64,000 nt of DNA from Sthenelais limicola (GCA_942159475.1 OW804098.1:111978620-112042619), one strand, 5' to 3'; positions 11,001 through 22,550 are shown, counted from the stretch's first letter. Numbers and translations: made by a program. Notes: generated by a model from the sequence alone, not told the origin.

Positions 11001-12283
11001 AGGATCTAATGGCTTTATTCCCTGTTGGTTGGGCTGTTACTATCACTTTAGTCAGTTAGTATTAGTTTCCCTCGAAAAAATCAATTCCGAATTCGCCAGC
11101 TTAACTCACAGTTTCGTTCAGTTCTGAGTCCCATACGCCTGACATTAACTATGAATGTGGTTATTGGTTGAGCCACGGTAGGACATGTGTAGCCTATGGG
11201 GTGTTCAGTCATACGTGCTCCTGACTTCCACCCCACCCCCCACCCCCTCCTCTCGAGGCCAGGCCAGAGCTGCACCACTTCTGCCTGGGCCTTGCCATCA
11301 ACACATGGAAAGGCTAGTTTTCAGTGGTGGAAATTAGTTCATTTGCCGACATGGCTCAGTCTCAGTATGTACAGGGCGAACTGGGGCATGTGACTTGATC
11401 GTGTTTACCAAATACGTTTTGCGACAGACAGGAAGCAGCGCGTTCCATAGAGGCCACTAGACGGGCACGTCTTCTGGCTTAGAGGGCCCAGTGGCAGAGG
11501 GGTGGACCGTTCTATGCCTTTCTAACGGTCCCCACCAGACCAACCAACGAGGTGGACAACAATGCTAATTGAAGTTGACAACGTTGACTTTGAGTAGATA
11601 TAATCATACTATAGTGCTAAACAATCCAAACTGTTATTTGCTTGTAAACAGGCACATTGAAACAAAATTGACTTCTGGTATCTGGGACTATGTTTGGTAT
11701 CTACTAAAGGGAACAGTTTTCATATTATGTACCACCCAGCTGACCATTGTGTTCAACATTGAAGGTATAGGCAACTACAACATAAAGGTGTAACATATTG
11801 GCATAAACTCACCATGGATGTCCTGGATTTCCAGTACATAATCTTGGTTGGCCTTTACCTTGGCCACCACATCAATAACCACCGCAGGTGCTAGTAGATT
11901 CTCTAGTTTTATCTCATGGAGCTTGATACCAGTTAACCAAGAGTGGGCCGGTGCATCTATATGTGTACCAGTGTGCTCTGCCAAGGCGAGGTCATTTGAA
12001 AATCCCCTGAAATACAGAATTTGGGGATTATTCTCTCACAATCATTTAAACATCATGAGACGATGTGATTTGTCACTTACAATAACACAATCTATGACAC
12101 TCACCATTTTCCATTCGATCTTGTTTGATTTCTAAAATTTATAATCTCAAAGTCGCGGAACACCGGCCAGTGACGTGCATTTTTGTTGAGTCGATGTGTA
12201 AGATCCAGCATTGCGCATTCTGTCATGATGAGAGATGTCAGGACCAGGAGCCATGATATCCTTAACCCACCTAGAGTATCCAT
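8076..12283 (-). CDS. Secreted cyclase-family protein (kynurenine formamidase-like), gene 1, four exons
   Basis: Exons, in transcript order: 12283-12105, 12006-11813, 10512-10445 and 8501-8076, giving 288 residues. All junctions are GT-AG (for example ATG|GTGAGT and TTTCAG|) and keep the frame. Exon 1 gives a signal peptide (hydrophobic core SWLLVLTSLIM) and LDLTHRLNKN. Exon 2 has the cyclase-family metal-binding motif HTGTHIDAPAHSW. Exons 3-4 supply DKAVVFMNTDGHK, the central FDAPVIEWLIDNRNIVGI and the C-terminal core RLVAYWG. The family (PF04199) uses such His/Asp residues to bind a divalent metal and hydrolyse N-formylkynurenine, isatin or related amides; which substrate applies here is unknown. 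The C-terminus ends in a hydrophobic stretch (VLVGCIMVLSILIKLFF), suggesting GPI anchoring or a tail anchor (inference). It is a tandem duplicate of the gene at 16648-19315; the introns carry MITE insertions. Confidence 0.92.
9041..9389. mobile_element. MITE-C in intron 3 of cyclase gene 1
   Basis: Left end AAAGGGGACTTGCATAGCCG and right end GACATGCAACTCCCCTATT form imperfect terminal inverted repeats. The interior shares GAATCTTGATTCG and CCATGTGTTATACATG with the other MITE-C copies. No ORF. Confidence 0.82.
9810..10118. mobile_element. MITE-D, inverted-repeat element in intron 3 of cyclase gene 1
   Basis: About 309 bp. The left end (GCCTGGGGGAAAAAAAGGTT then TTTCCGATTTATC) is matched inverted at the right end (GATAAATCGGAAACACACC then the T-run and GGCC). 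Interior AT-rich, no ORF. Only copy noticed in the window. Confidence 0.65.
10584..10817. mobile_element. MITE-A in intron 2 of cyclase gene 1
   Basis: 234 bp with both ends (GGGTCAGATCTTCAGAAAAT and TTTTCCGAAAATCTGACCC). Flanks TTAT and TACA do not form a clean 4-bp duplication. Confidence 0.85.
10880..11075. mobile_element. Foldback element, copy 2, in intron 2 of cyclase gene 1
   Basis: TTAGATCCTGAGTTTATGGTC near 10900 pairs with GGACCATAAACTCAGGATCTAA near 10990, with further pairing of TCTCTAAGC and GCTTAGAGA inside. The right flank (TGTTGGTTGGGCTGTTACTA) matches, inverted, the left flank of the element at 5140. Confidence 0.75.
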
Positions 12284-12760
12284 GCTTCTCCTCTATATAA
12301 CCTGCAACTGATGATGTGTGATAAAATTACTTACACTTAAAACTGCAAACTTATTCATTATTTATACTTAAAACTCTTAAAACTACTGCAACTGGCAATA
12401 TATGATAGAATTATTAACAAGTTTCAAGGCGCTGAAAAATCCAATACATTTCTGTAATACATTGACTACTGCAAATAGTTATTTCAATTTCTCTGTTATA
12501 TATTCAGTGGTGAAGCTATGTAGATACTGAAGCAAAAATATGATTGTAGCAACCACCAAGTGTAGTGAACGATCCAGTGAGTTCCGTTCCATAGAGCAGA
12601 CTGTGTGAACTCCCCAGATACAGGACACCATGTAATAGCAGTTAGTTAGTTCTGGTCTAAATACAGCAGGACAAGTCTAGACTAGGCCAACCATGTTATA
12701 ATATCTTGACCTATACTCCAGACTAAAGCATATATTGCACCGGTTCATGTATCACACATG
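12284..12760 (-). other. 5' flank of cyclase gene 1, shared with gene 2
   Basis: The segment around AATACATTTCTGTAATACAT and AAGTGTAGTGAACGATCCAG is repeated upstream of gene 2 (from 19320, with parts at 19850 and 19990). The duplication therefore included upstream, possibly regulatory, DNA. No promoter motif is identified with confidence. Confidence 0.6.
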
Positions 12761-12978
12761 AAAATGTACTTGATTGGTCTTCACCAATCCTCTCAAATAA
12801 CCCACATTTATGACAAAAATGAGCTTCAAAATGTAGTTTAACATAACAGAACTGATACTTTAAATCAATGTGATACCAAATATACTCAGATATACCTAGT
12901 ATTCATCATTTTTAGCCTAATTTAGGAGAATTCCCTAAATGTGTAGAGCTGCCAATTGTACATTTTCTGAAAATCTGA
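12761..12978. mobile_element. MITE-A, left end eroded
   Basis: Begins in the left inverted repeat (AAAATGTACTTGATTGGTC) without the first GGGTCAG. The rest runs to TTTTCTGAAAATCTGATTC with two changes in the terminal CCC. Confidence 0.8.
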
Positions 12979-13997
12979 TTCATATAAGCCCACATAAAAT
13001 TATCTGAATAAATTATGGAAAGTGATTTAATAATTAATTACCAGGCTAGAGTAAAATGTGCTTTATTGAAACAATTAAAAATAGGATCTTTAAAAATGTC
13101 TTTATCTAAACCCAGTGCACTACTACATGAGAATTATTACAAATCCAAGAGATAATTATACAGGGAAAGATTACTACATTAACGTTTGTTAATGACAAAT
13201 ATTTGTTAATTGTTGGCCGACCAATGTATTATTTCCTTAAATCCATTGGCTAGACACTGGGGACACTGGGGGAATAGTGACCCCGCCACTAAGATTTATG
13301 CTTTTGAAGGTGATGCATCTAAAAATAACCATCCTAATTTCCTAGAGATTTATTTCAAAAAGTGAGAGATCTAACTGGGACAGATGCACTCCCATCCCAC
13401 ATTGCTTCACTTCACACGGCCAAGGACTTCAACCAAAGAATATATAGCATGTATATTAAAAGCAATAGAAAACACACATAAAGACAGAAAAAACTAGAAA
13501 ATGGAACCTCTCCCCAGGGAGAAAATTTTTTAGATTATCATAGCAGAGTAACAAGAACTTCAAGTCCTATTGTTATAGACAAACTTGTTGCTTACGTTGA
13601 TCAAGTTTACGTTGATAGCTTGCCACGATGAAATCCTATACTGGATTAAAACATCAAACACCAGCTTTATGATTTATTGATATGTTTTACACCTTATATT
13701 GTTAAATATTACTCAGCTTTATTATGTACTTGGGATTAGTTTATCTCATAAATGTCAAGGGAACGGCCGGAAGATCTGGGTATAATTCCCTAACGGTACC
13801 CAGAGGCCTCTCGACCTGTTCGTCACAATAATTCTTAACCCTCGATGAATAAAAGATTACTCTATTTTATTCTATGATTATATTTAAAGATTTGTATTCA
13901 GCTAAACATTATGTGTATACATATTATTCTCAGTTGAAGCTGTACATCTATTAGGAATAATATTTTACAAGTTTCTCTGTACTACTACATACTTATA
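12979..13997. other. AT-rich intergenic DNA
   Basis: About 1 kb with no recognised gene, repeat or RNA. Confidence 0.4.
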
Positions 13998-14250
13998 CAG
14001 TGGAACCTCTCTATTGAGACTGCCCTTGGGACGGAACGATTAGTGGTCTCATAGTGAGGTGGTCTCATTAGAGGGGCCAATCTAATAAGAGGGAATAATT
14101 CGGGACTGGGAGAAACTGGTGTTAATAGAGGGTTCGTCTCTATAGAGAGGTAGTCTTTATAATACAGTGGAACCTCTGTATTGAGACCACACTTGGGCCT
14201 GAACGATTAGTGGTCTCATAGTGAGGTGGTCTCATTAGAGAGGCTTATAT
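13998..14250. mobile_element. pogo/Tigger-like short element, two partial left ends in tandem
   Basis: TA followed by CAGTGGAACCTCTCTATTGA begins at 13998, and the same left end (CAGTGGAACCTCTGTATTGA) starts again at 14165. Both are followed by GAACGATTAGTGGTCTCATA and GTGAGGTGGTCTCATTAGAG. Neither has the matching right end. CAGTGGAACC-type ends after TA are typical of pogo-group elements; family membership is inference. Confidence 0.6.
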
Positions 14251-15529
14251 CTAGGGTGTACCTTACACCATCTGATAGCCTGATTCTTGACCTGGCTACT
14301 ATCTATCAACCCAGCGTCCCTGTGCAGGGCACCACCAGAGAAAATAAAAAAGCCTCACCAGGAGTTGTGCTCTTTAATTTGATTATCATCTAAACATACA
14401 TTCATAATAGAAATGATAGAAATGGATTTCTCTAGCCTTATGACCTAGGAAAAGTGCTTTAAAACATGGTTATAATTCTAACAGGAGCTGAGATATGACA
14501 TTCTATGTTCATGTTAGTGTTATCTTGCTTTTAGCGTTTTTTGTACTTATCTGAACTCCTTTTCTGTCCAACTTTGGATATGTTGTTCAGTACATCTGAT
14601 GTTACCAGAATCAACCATAAAACGTTTTGTTGCAATTTGTTCCAGGTTAAATCCTATATTGATTCTACTAAAAGCAGGATTTGACAAGTAGGTTGTCCAA
14701 CATTAAAACATACACCTCACAATAATTATCAGAAAATCAGGTTAATATGAGACTAGTGTAGATCCTTCTGGAGATCTAGATTCACTTGGATCCCAGCATC
14801 CTCTGACCGTTCTGTTTGCACAACACGTGTGCTCTATGAAGATGATGTGAAAATGTCATAGGAGGCAATAAGCAGCTTACTACATATATATGCTTTTTAC
14901 ACATAAGCTCACAGGAAGTAATAAACCAAATACAAATATATCATTCATTGTAAAATATTTCCTCATATTTAGATAGTAAGGCCTATGGGGCTTTTCATCG
15001 CCCGTGTGATTATGGGAAGTTTCTATTCGAATTAGGATAATTGATTCAACACAATGCTTATAAATCCATTTTTTTAATTCATTTTAAGGCAATGGATAAT
15101 TAAGTTACATCAAAAGACAAAAATATGTGATATCCAGGATGGATGTTTTCACATGTCACCATTATTTAAAAATAAATTGTTATAGTGAGAAGAGAAAACA
15201 AAGCTTCCATGAAAACCTTACTCTGATTCACTAAGGTTCAAGTTAAACAAACAAAATTTGGTGTCAGCCATTAGACTGACTATACCCTGTAAAATCCTCA
15301 ATCTATGAATTTACCTAGATCAACATTCAAGAGCTTTATAGACAGGTATTTTTATCTGGCTATCTCAAAGTTATGTACATTTGTCTGATCGATAAAATAG
15401 AGAAATCAATTTGTCATCAACTTATCCATGTTTTTTTGTTGAATTCATATTTATTTTCTTCAATGAGTGGTGTTTTGTCCCCAATCTGAAAGGATATAAA
15501 CGTGAAATAGGAAAAATCCAAAATATCCA
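14251..15529. other. Intergenic DNA
   Basis: About 1.3 kb, AT-rich, with no recognised gene or repeat family. Confidence 0.4.
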
Positions 15530-15720
15530 AGACTTTTCTTTTTGGAATATCCAAGACCTTTTTTCAACTTTCTTTTCCTTTTTGCCAATATCCTTTTCCT
15601 TTTCGGATTATCATTTTCCTTTTAGCATTATACTTTTCCTTTTTGGAATATCCTTTTCTTTTTGGAATATCCTTTTCCTTTTCCGAATATCCTTTTCCTT
15701 TTCCGAATATCCACTCCTTT
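15530..15720. repeat. Minisatellite, TTTTGGAATATCCTTTTCC-type unit
   Basis: About nine degenerate head-to-tail copies of a 17-20 bp unit (GAATATCCTTTTCCTTTT). A short related run occurs at 58615-58660. It creates an open frame rich in Phe and Ser that is not a gene. Confidence 0.75.
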
Positions 15721-15759
15721 TCACCCAAATGTACCATGATGTATTCCTACCCTAGCATG

Positions 15760-15870
15760 ACTGGGAGGGAGAAGGAGGGTTAGAGGAAAAGGGAGGGTGA
15801 GCGGGGGAGGGAGGGGGAGCGGGAGGGGAGAGGGAGAGAGGGATAAAGAGAAAGGAAGAGAAGACAACAT
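15760..15870. repeat. Polypurine (GGGA)-rich low-complexity tract
   Basis: About 110 bp almost entirely G and A on the plus strand. The Pro/Leu/Ser-rich minus-strand reading is not treated as coding. Confidence 0.7.
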
Positions 15871-16025
15871 GGCAGGGAAAGAGATGTGTGTAAGTGTTGC
15901 TATAGTGACCAGACTGGTCAGTGTGATCACTCATGCCTGCAGCTGGTGGAGTGCAGGTGCACCAGTGACTGAGTTAGGTGTGTTATGTAAGACGGCTAGA
16001 CTAACACTCCCTTGCCTACTCATGT

Positions 16026-16260
16026 GGGTCAGATTATCAGAAAATGTACAATTCGCCTTCAAAAATCCTTTCAAATAACCCACATTTAAGACAGAAATGA
16101 CCTTCAAAATGCAGTTTAACATAATAGAACTGATAGTTTACATCAATGCGATACCAAATATAATCAAATATATCTAGTATTCCTGACTTTTCAGCCTAAT
16201 ATAGGAGAATTCCCTAAATGTGTAGAGCTGCAAATTGTACATTTGCTGAAATTCTGACCC
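16026..16260. mobile_element. MITE-A, full-length copy with ATGT target duplication
   Basis: 235 bp between GGGTCAGATTATCAGAAAAT and GAAATTCTGACCC, flanked by ATGT at 16022-16025 and 16261-16264. Confidence 0.88.
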
Positions 16261-16647
16261 ATGTCTCCTTTTGTATGGGTAGAAAAGGAGTGTACCAGGG
16301 AGGACATGGATGGTAAAAGATGGCCAAATCTTGACATAGGTGTCAGAGCAGGCAGACATGGCTTTTCATGTAGAGGAATTAGGACACACCATAGGAGACA
16401 TAGGAAAAAGGTGCAGTGACATACTTTTCTCTGGTGATTATCTAAGGGAAATAGTGGACAAGGAGGCTGACATGGAACTTTTTGTACTGGAAATAGTAAA
16501 ATGTGCCCGGACATAGGAAGTTAGCAGTTGGAAAAGAATTTATAATATGAGAAATAGCTTGTACCACAGAGGAAAAGTCTGTACGGATGTCATCATTAGT
16601 ACATATGTCTACTTTGGGACGCAACAAGTGGTTAGAATCAAGTATTA
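16261..16647. other. 3' flank of cyclase gene 2
   Basis: About 390 bp between MITE-A and the stop codon of gene 2. No recognised gene; presumed 3' UTR and spacer. Confidence 0.4.
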
Positions 16648-19315
16648 TCAGAAGAGCTGTGTAAGGATGGAGAGAACCACAATACTGCCCGCCAGGACAC
16701 CAGGTGTCTCTGCACCACTAGGGATGGGAACCTGTACATTATTTCCCCAAAAGGCCACTAGGCGAATAGGAGCACCACTGCCTTTTTCAACATACATCGG
16801 CATGACAGTGACAATAGCTCCACTCTGAGGAACCTTATGCAAATTAGCCACGTTTTCAATGCCATAGATCCCTCTGCTGGCAAAAGCCTTATGAGCCCTG
16901 TAGTCACTGTTTATTCCAGCATCTATTGAAGACCGATCAATGCCGATACCGACAATGTTTCTGTTGTCAATCAGCCATTCAATAACAGGTGCATCAAAGG
17001 CTGGAAAGTGGTATGTGGATGTGTTGTCTGAAGCCTTCCTTAGGCCAAAGTAGTCCTTGTGATCCCAATATGTCTGAAATGAAGAAGTCCCAGTTAAATT
17101 ATATTGTGTATTGTCAGGGCTCATATTAATGCAATCTCGTTTATGTTGTTCAGTCATTGAATAGGCTACATGTAATAAAGAATGTGTGATGGCACAATTT
17201 TCTTGGCAAAGTCTTGTCCAATCACCACAGATGAGGTACTAGATAAAAGCTCTGAATGAGATCTGACTAGGGTTAGAATTAAGGGAGGTTTCTTTCTGAC
17301 TAGGCTTAACCCCTACTTATAGCAAATGACACAATTGAGGGTTCAAACTGAACCCCAACGGGGTGAGTTCCTGTTTTCTGATGTTGTTGAGATCAGTTTG
17401 AACCTGAACAGAGTGCCATTTGCTATTTATTACACACTATATTTGGATGTTAAAAAGTAAATTTAACTTGTTTCGCCTACAGTTTACCTCGAGGAGGAAC
17501 GCTTCACCACAATTTGTAGGCCTAAGGTACGCAGTCGGGGACGACATCATTTGTAATAGACTTGTAGGTCAGGCCTATGTTGCCTAAAACAAATTCGCTC
17601 AACACACAACACATTGCTAACATTTTAACATACCTTGTGCCCATCAGTATTCATGAACACCACTGCTTTATCAGGAATTCTGCCAAATTCCTTCTCATAA
17701 TCTGAAAACAAATTTATTTATGCTCAGAATTATCACTTGCTGTCTATGGTTGATTGGAAACACATCATTATTGGTTGATGATATTGACTTTCAAGAAACA
17801 CACAGGCTTTATTACCCACTGAATGTGGTATGAACACCTATACTGTAGCCTATGGCATTCCATATTACCCACTAGACAGGTACAACATACAGGCTTTATT
17901 ACCCACTGAATGTGGTATGAACACCAATACTGTAGCCTATGGCATTCCATATTACCCACTAGACAGGTATAATACGCAGGCTTTATTACCCACTGTATGT
18001 GGTATGAACATCAATGTATTCCATATTACCCACTAGACAAATACAATAAATATATTGGACTCTACTCACCATGGATGTCCTGGGTTTCCAGTACATAATC
18101 TTGGTTGGCCTTTACTTTGGCCACCACATCAATGACCACCGCAGGTGCTACTAGGTTCTCCAGTCGTATCTCATGGAGTTCAATACCAAGGAGCCAAGAG
18201 TGGGCCGGTGCATCTATATGTGTACCTGTGTGCTCTGCAAATGCATAGTTATTGGAAAGTCCCCTGGAACACAGAATTGTTTTTTTTAAGAATTTTATTT
18301 TCACATTTTAACAGAAAAATTGCAGACGGGCTCTTTGCCCAAAAGGGAATTGAGGCGATTTTTAAGGCAATCTGCTATGATCAGAATTGACCATATAATT
18401 TGAGATGACATGTATACATGATTTCAGGAGACCTAGTGGCCAAGGTTTCAAATTGAATTACATATGTTCTGGAATATAAATTAACCGCATATAAATAAAA
18501 AAATAAGTAAAAAAAAAAAAAAATAGACAATGATGAAAGATGAAAAGAACATTTCCTTACTATATAAATAAAACAATTCGAGAGGACGGACGGGCAAAGA
18601 GAGAGGGGCCGAGCAAGCAAATTATTGATTTTTATCTAGGTAGAATTTTTTTTATTTCTTCTTTAAATTGCTCATGATCTTGCAAATTTCGAATTACAAC
18701 AGGTAAATCATTCCAAGTGGAAGCGACTTGGTAATGGAGAGAAGAGGTTGATGTCCTTATTAAATTTATATTCTTTTATTTAGTATGATTATTTAGCAAT
18801 CATCATACAATACAAAGAGTGTGTACACTGTACTTGGTCAGTTATAATACAGATGAGATCATCAAGAATTGGGCTCACGATAGAATATTTGCTGAGGAAT
18901 ATCCATGACGTTCTGCCCACTGCTGTGTCTATCTAATACTAGGGAAAGAAATAGGCTACAAAATAATTGTACAGATCTATAACCGGTGGGAGTTAAAATT
19001 AGTGCATCCCAATACGGAGGACATTGCCATAAAACATCAGGAGGGACAGGTAGTTACATAAGGTAGTACATCTAGTGTTTCCCCCATTTGAACTTTATGT
19101 TGTGTAACTTCTAATAACACAATCAATGGTACTCACCATAGTCCATTCGGCCTTGATTCATTTATTACATTGATAATCTCAAAGTCACGGAACACCGGCC
19201 AGTGACAGGAGTTTTTGTTTAGTCGATGTGTAAGATCCAGCATTGTGCCTTCTGCCATAATGAGAGATGTCAGGACAAGCAGGCATGATATCTTTAACCC
19301 ACCTAGGGTATCCAT
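16648..19315 (-). CDS. Secreted cyclase-family protein (kynurenine formamidase-like), gene 2, four exons
   Basis: Exons, in transcript order: 19315-19137, 18263-18070, 17701-17634 and 17073-16648. Lengths are 179, 194, 68 and 426 nt, identical to gene 1, with GT-AG junctions and the same phases; 288 residues. The motif HTGTHIDAPAHSW in exon 2 provides the metal ligands. Exon 1 encodes a signal peptide (core CLLVLTSLIM). The last exon has FDAPVIEWLIDNRNIVGIGI and ends in a hydrophobic tail (VLAGSIVVLSILTQLF). Exon 1 differs from gene 1 at 13 of 60 residues, so the duplication is not very recent, yet every ligand in the motif is kept. The protein is probably an exported or GPI-anchored amidohydrolase; the substrate is not deducible. 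Orientation is head-to-tail with gene 1. Intron 2 contains a tandem repeat. Confidence 0.92.
17790..18050. repeat. Tandem repeat, about 85-bp unit, in intron 2 of cyclase gene 2
   Basis: The unit runs CAGGCTTTATTACCCACTGA ... CATATTACCCACTAGACAGG. Two nearly complete copies and a shortened third precede exon 2. Absent from the matching intron of gene 1. Confidence 0.85.
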
Positions 19316-20339
19316 GCTTTTCGTAACTGGTAATGTGTGATGAAATTATTTACACTTTCAAGGCTCTTAAAAAGTCCAATACATTTCTGTAATACATTGA
19401 CTAATACAAACAGTTATTTCAATTTCTTTCATACAATCTCTTATATTTTCATATAATCAGTCGTGAAACTATGTATTATTCCATGTTTTGGCCCTGAGCG
19501 TACAATATAATCGATATACTTGCCGCTCACAAGGTGTACAATATAAACTCTGTGTATTGTACAGTGATGTCACGACTGTTTGAGACTATGCACACAACAC
19601 AGTTTGATGAAATTAATGCAAATAAAGTTGTTTTAAGGTAAGAATCATGGAATAAAAGCAAGAATAGCACAGTATCGCTTCTTCGGGGGCCTGTATTCTC
19701 CTCGTATGGCCGAAAAACATTTCGGCCTACAGCCTTGTTGTTATTCAGCCATACTTGGAGAATATAGCCCCCCTCATATACGATACTATGCTGTTCTTGC
19801 TATAGTATATATACTGAAGTAAAAATAAAATTGTAGCAACTACCAAGTGTAGCGAACAATACAGTGAAATCCTTGTCTATGCAAAAGTGCTGTATCTACA
19901 CTCCCAATACAAACGCCTACAGAATGTTTTAATTATTTGATTATGAAATAGTAGTAAGACACCGCAGCAGAAATAAGATTGAGGCAACTTGAAAGTGTGG
20001 TGAAAGATCCAGTGAAATTCCTTTCTGAGACCAGACTATGAGAATGTCCCTGACATGGTGTATCACTTTAGTTATATCACTCTGGTCTAAATATGGTAGG
20101 GCGTAGCTAGAGCACCTGATAATGACGATAGATTTTATATAATGTTCCACATTAAATTCAACTTTAAGTCATCAATTATAATCTCCCTACCAACTTGATT
20201 TTTCCTCATGATTGTAGTTAACAAATTAAAATACAATTATAATAATTAGTCTCAAAGACCTTAAAGACTCGAAGTACCGTATTCCCTGATAAGTTCCCTA
20301 GTTTGACCTGGGTTGTATTCAGCCCTGGTTTGTATTAAA
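19316..20339 (-). other. 5' flank of cyclase gene 2 with an inserted segment
   Basis: Homologous to the upstream region of gene 1 but interrupted at about 19483-19805 by DNA absent from gene 1. That insert contains a foldback sequence (listed separately). Beyond it the similarity resumes (GTAGCAACTACCAAGTGTAG), with a second diverged copy at 19985. No promoter identified. Confidence 0.6.
19659..19801. mobile_element. Foldback element upstream of cyclase gene 2
   Basis: Left arm CAAGAATAGCACAGTATCG pairs with CGATACTATGCTGTTCTTG. Inside, GTATTCTCC pairs with GGAGAATAT and GGCCGAAA with TTTCGGCC. A near-complete 143-bp hairpin without coding capacity. Confidence 0.78.
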
Positions 20340-20950
20340 GGCTGGGTTCCACTGGCCGGCTACTACTCGTGCTAATCCTCCTGCTACTTTGACAGTCTAT
20401 TCTAAAGAAGCTGGAGCAAACAACTGAAGGGAACAAGAATAGGTGCTATTGCCCTGTTACTTCCACCACTACTTCTACCGCTACTCAGAAATGTGAGCAG
20501 ACAACATTTTATCTTCACTTGGAAATGAACACATCAAGTGATGTGAGGATCAACGTAGAGTGGTGCCATTGCCCTGCTTCAGCTCCTGCTATTTCCCGTT
20601 ACTTCAGCTACAAAGTAGCGACCATTAAATATCATGTTTCATAGAAGCAGGAGCACTCTATTCTTCGAAAAATCTGCCACAAGAAGCGGGAGGTAACGGG
20701 GCTATGTAGCAGAAGCCAATAGCACCCATCTCTGTTACTGTCCAGCTACTGCTCCCACTACTGCTCCTGCTACTGTTCCCGCTACTGCTCCCGCTACTGC
20801 TCCCGCTACTGCTCCCGCTACTGCTCCCGCTACTGCTCCCGCTACTGCTCCCGCTACTGCTCCCGCTACTGCTCCCGCTACTGCTCCCGCTTCTTTAATC
20901 AAGAAGTGGAACGGTACCAGAAGAAGTAACAGGGCAGTGGAACCCAGGCT
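20340..20950. mobile_element. Inverted-repeat element containing a 12-bp minisatellite
   Basis: Left end GCTGGGTTCCACTGGCC and right end GGGCAGTGGAACCCAGGC are complementary. The interior is built from diverged CTACTGCTCCCG-type units and includes, at 20750-20892, about twelve nearly perfect 12-bp repeats. No ORF encoding a known protein. Confidence 0.65.
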
Positions 20951-21130
20951 TAAGACCCAGGCTTGTAGTCAGATGAGGGCTTGTACTCTGATCAGGCTTG
21001 TATATACACCCAGGCTTGTATTCACGCCCAGGCTTGTATTCTACTCACTCCCAGGCTTGTATTCACGCCCAGGCTTGTATTCACACCCAGGCTTGTATTC
21101 ACGCCCAGGCTTGTATTCAGTCCCAAGCTT
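20945..21130. repeat. 18-bp minisatellite, CCCAGGCTTGTATTCACG unit
   Basis: About nine units, partly degenerate, directly following the inverted-repeat element. All frames over this stretch are open because the unit length is a multiple of three and lacks stops; these frames are not genes. Confidence 0.88.
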
Positions 21131-21667
21131 TATTCATACCATGCTTTTATTCTCCTAACCAAGGAAATGCGGTATTCATATGTTGATTCCCAGCTGCCTC
21201 CATCTGTCCCAGTTCCACACCTCTTAGATCAGACTTGTTATAGACCTCTAAAAACATGATGTAATTATCATAGGATTATGGGTTTTTTAGCCAAGTGCTT
21301 CCATTTAGTACAAGTTGGATTTCGTAGCTAAAGATGGCTACACAATCTACTGTAAGTAGAGGCATAATTTTTATACCATGGCGGCTCAGAACCAAGCTAT
21401 TCAAAACTATTTTCTTTGTCATCATATTTTAAATGAAGGTGGAATTCTAAGCAGAATTAAATTTTCTTCATCATGTAAATAAAAGTCTGAATTATTAGCA
21501 GACATGTCTTGTTATTTTCAAATCAAACTGTCAAAACAAATTCACAACCAAGTGGCAAGTTAATACTTTATATTGTGGAATTGTTTATATATATAATACT
21601 TTTATTCAGTAAACAATTTGATGCACGGGTTAAAGATGTTTAGTCGCTGCGACTAATTCGGCATTTG
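21131..21667. other. Intergenic DNA
   Basis: About 540 bp, AT-rich. No recognised gene or repeat. Confidence 0.4.
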
Positions 21668-21827
21668 GGGTCAGGTCTTCTGAAAATGTACAATTGCCCT
21701 TCACCAATCCCCTCAAATAACTCAAATTTAAGACGAAAATCAGGTTCAAAATACAGTTCAACATAACCAGACTGAATTTGAGAGATGTGTAGAACTGCAG
21801 ATTGTCCATTTTCTGACAATCTGACCC
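21668..21827. mobile_element. MITE-A, internally deleted copy
   Basis: GGGTCAGGTCTTCTGAAAAT at the left and TTTTCTGACAATCTGACCC at the right. About 75 bp of interior is missing after AACATAACCAGACTG. Confidence 0.82.
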
Positions 21828-22108
21828 TTAAATTCCCGAATGTATACATGTACACTCAGAGGTAGTCTCCACTTTTGTCCAAATAGCCAGAACATGTAAT
21901 ATTGTCTTAGTTTAGTCTCAGCAGGATTACATTTAATATTAGCACAGGCATCTCAGGGGTCTGTTACATAACAAAATCTTTACTCAAAATGTTCGCTGCT
22001 ATGGTAGGAAATTCCTACTGAAGGAATACAATTAGCATTGTCTGTATAGCAAATTCCGTCCCTAAAGGTTCCCCACTTACTGCCTATAAAGGAAAACAGC
22101 ACATATAT

Positions 22109-22295
22109 GGGTCAGATTTTTCAGAAAATGTACAATTCAACCTCTCTAATAAAGTTCAAAATACAGTTCAACGGATTGCTAGAATCATTGCAATGCCGAA
22201 TATACTCGAATTTACCTAGTATTGACCAAATTGCAGCCTAATTTAGCAGAATTTACTAAATCTGTACAGCTGTACATTTTCTGAAAATCTGACCC
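22109..22295. mobile_element. MITE-A, internally deleted copy
   Basis: GGGTCAGATTTTTCAGAAAA at the left and TTTTCTGAAAATCTGACCC at the right. A deletion removes part of the left interior after ATTCAACCTCTC. Confidence 0.82.
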
Positions 22296-22550
22296 ATTTA
22301 AAAAGGATTTGCTATGCAGCTCTAGTCATTGAAAATTATATGTAAATTATTGCTTTGAAATAATTATCCAAATATCCAAGAAAAATACAAAAAGAATATC
22401 CATAGAGTTAACTGGCCATACTCACGGTCCTGGAGATTGAATTATCACCGCCAGCCAGGCTTGACTAAAACATCTATATACAGATACAGATACAAGAACT
22501 TTTTGAGTAATTATAGGGAAAAATACTGACATCTAGTAATAGATTAAGCA

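Noticed and set aside
12294..12302. TATA-like sequence before cyclase gene 1
   Set aside because: Only 11-19 nt upstream of the start codon, too close for a TATA box and its start site.
15411..15934. Phe/Ser-rich and Pro/Leu-rich open frames
   Set aside because: Created by the GAATATCCTTTTCC minisatellite and the polypurine tract.
20937..21259. Three overlapping plus-strand open frames of 60-90 codons with repeated residues
   Set aside because: All arise from the 18-bp minisatellite, whose length is a multiple of three.
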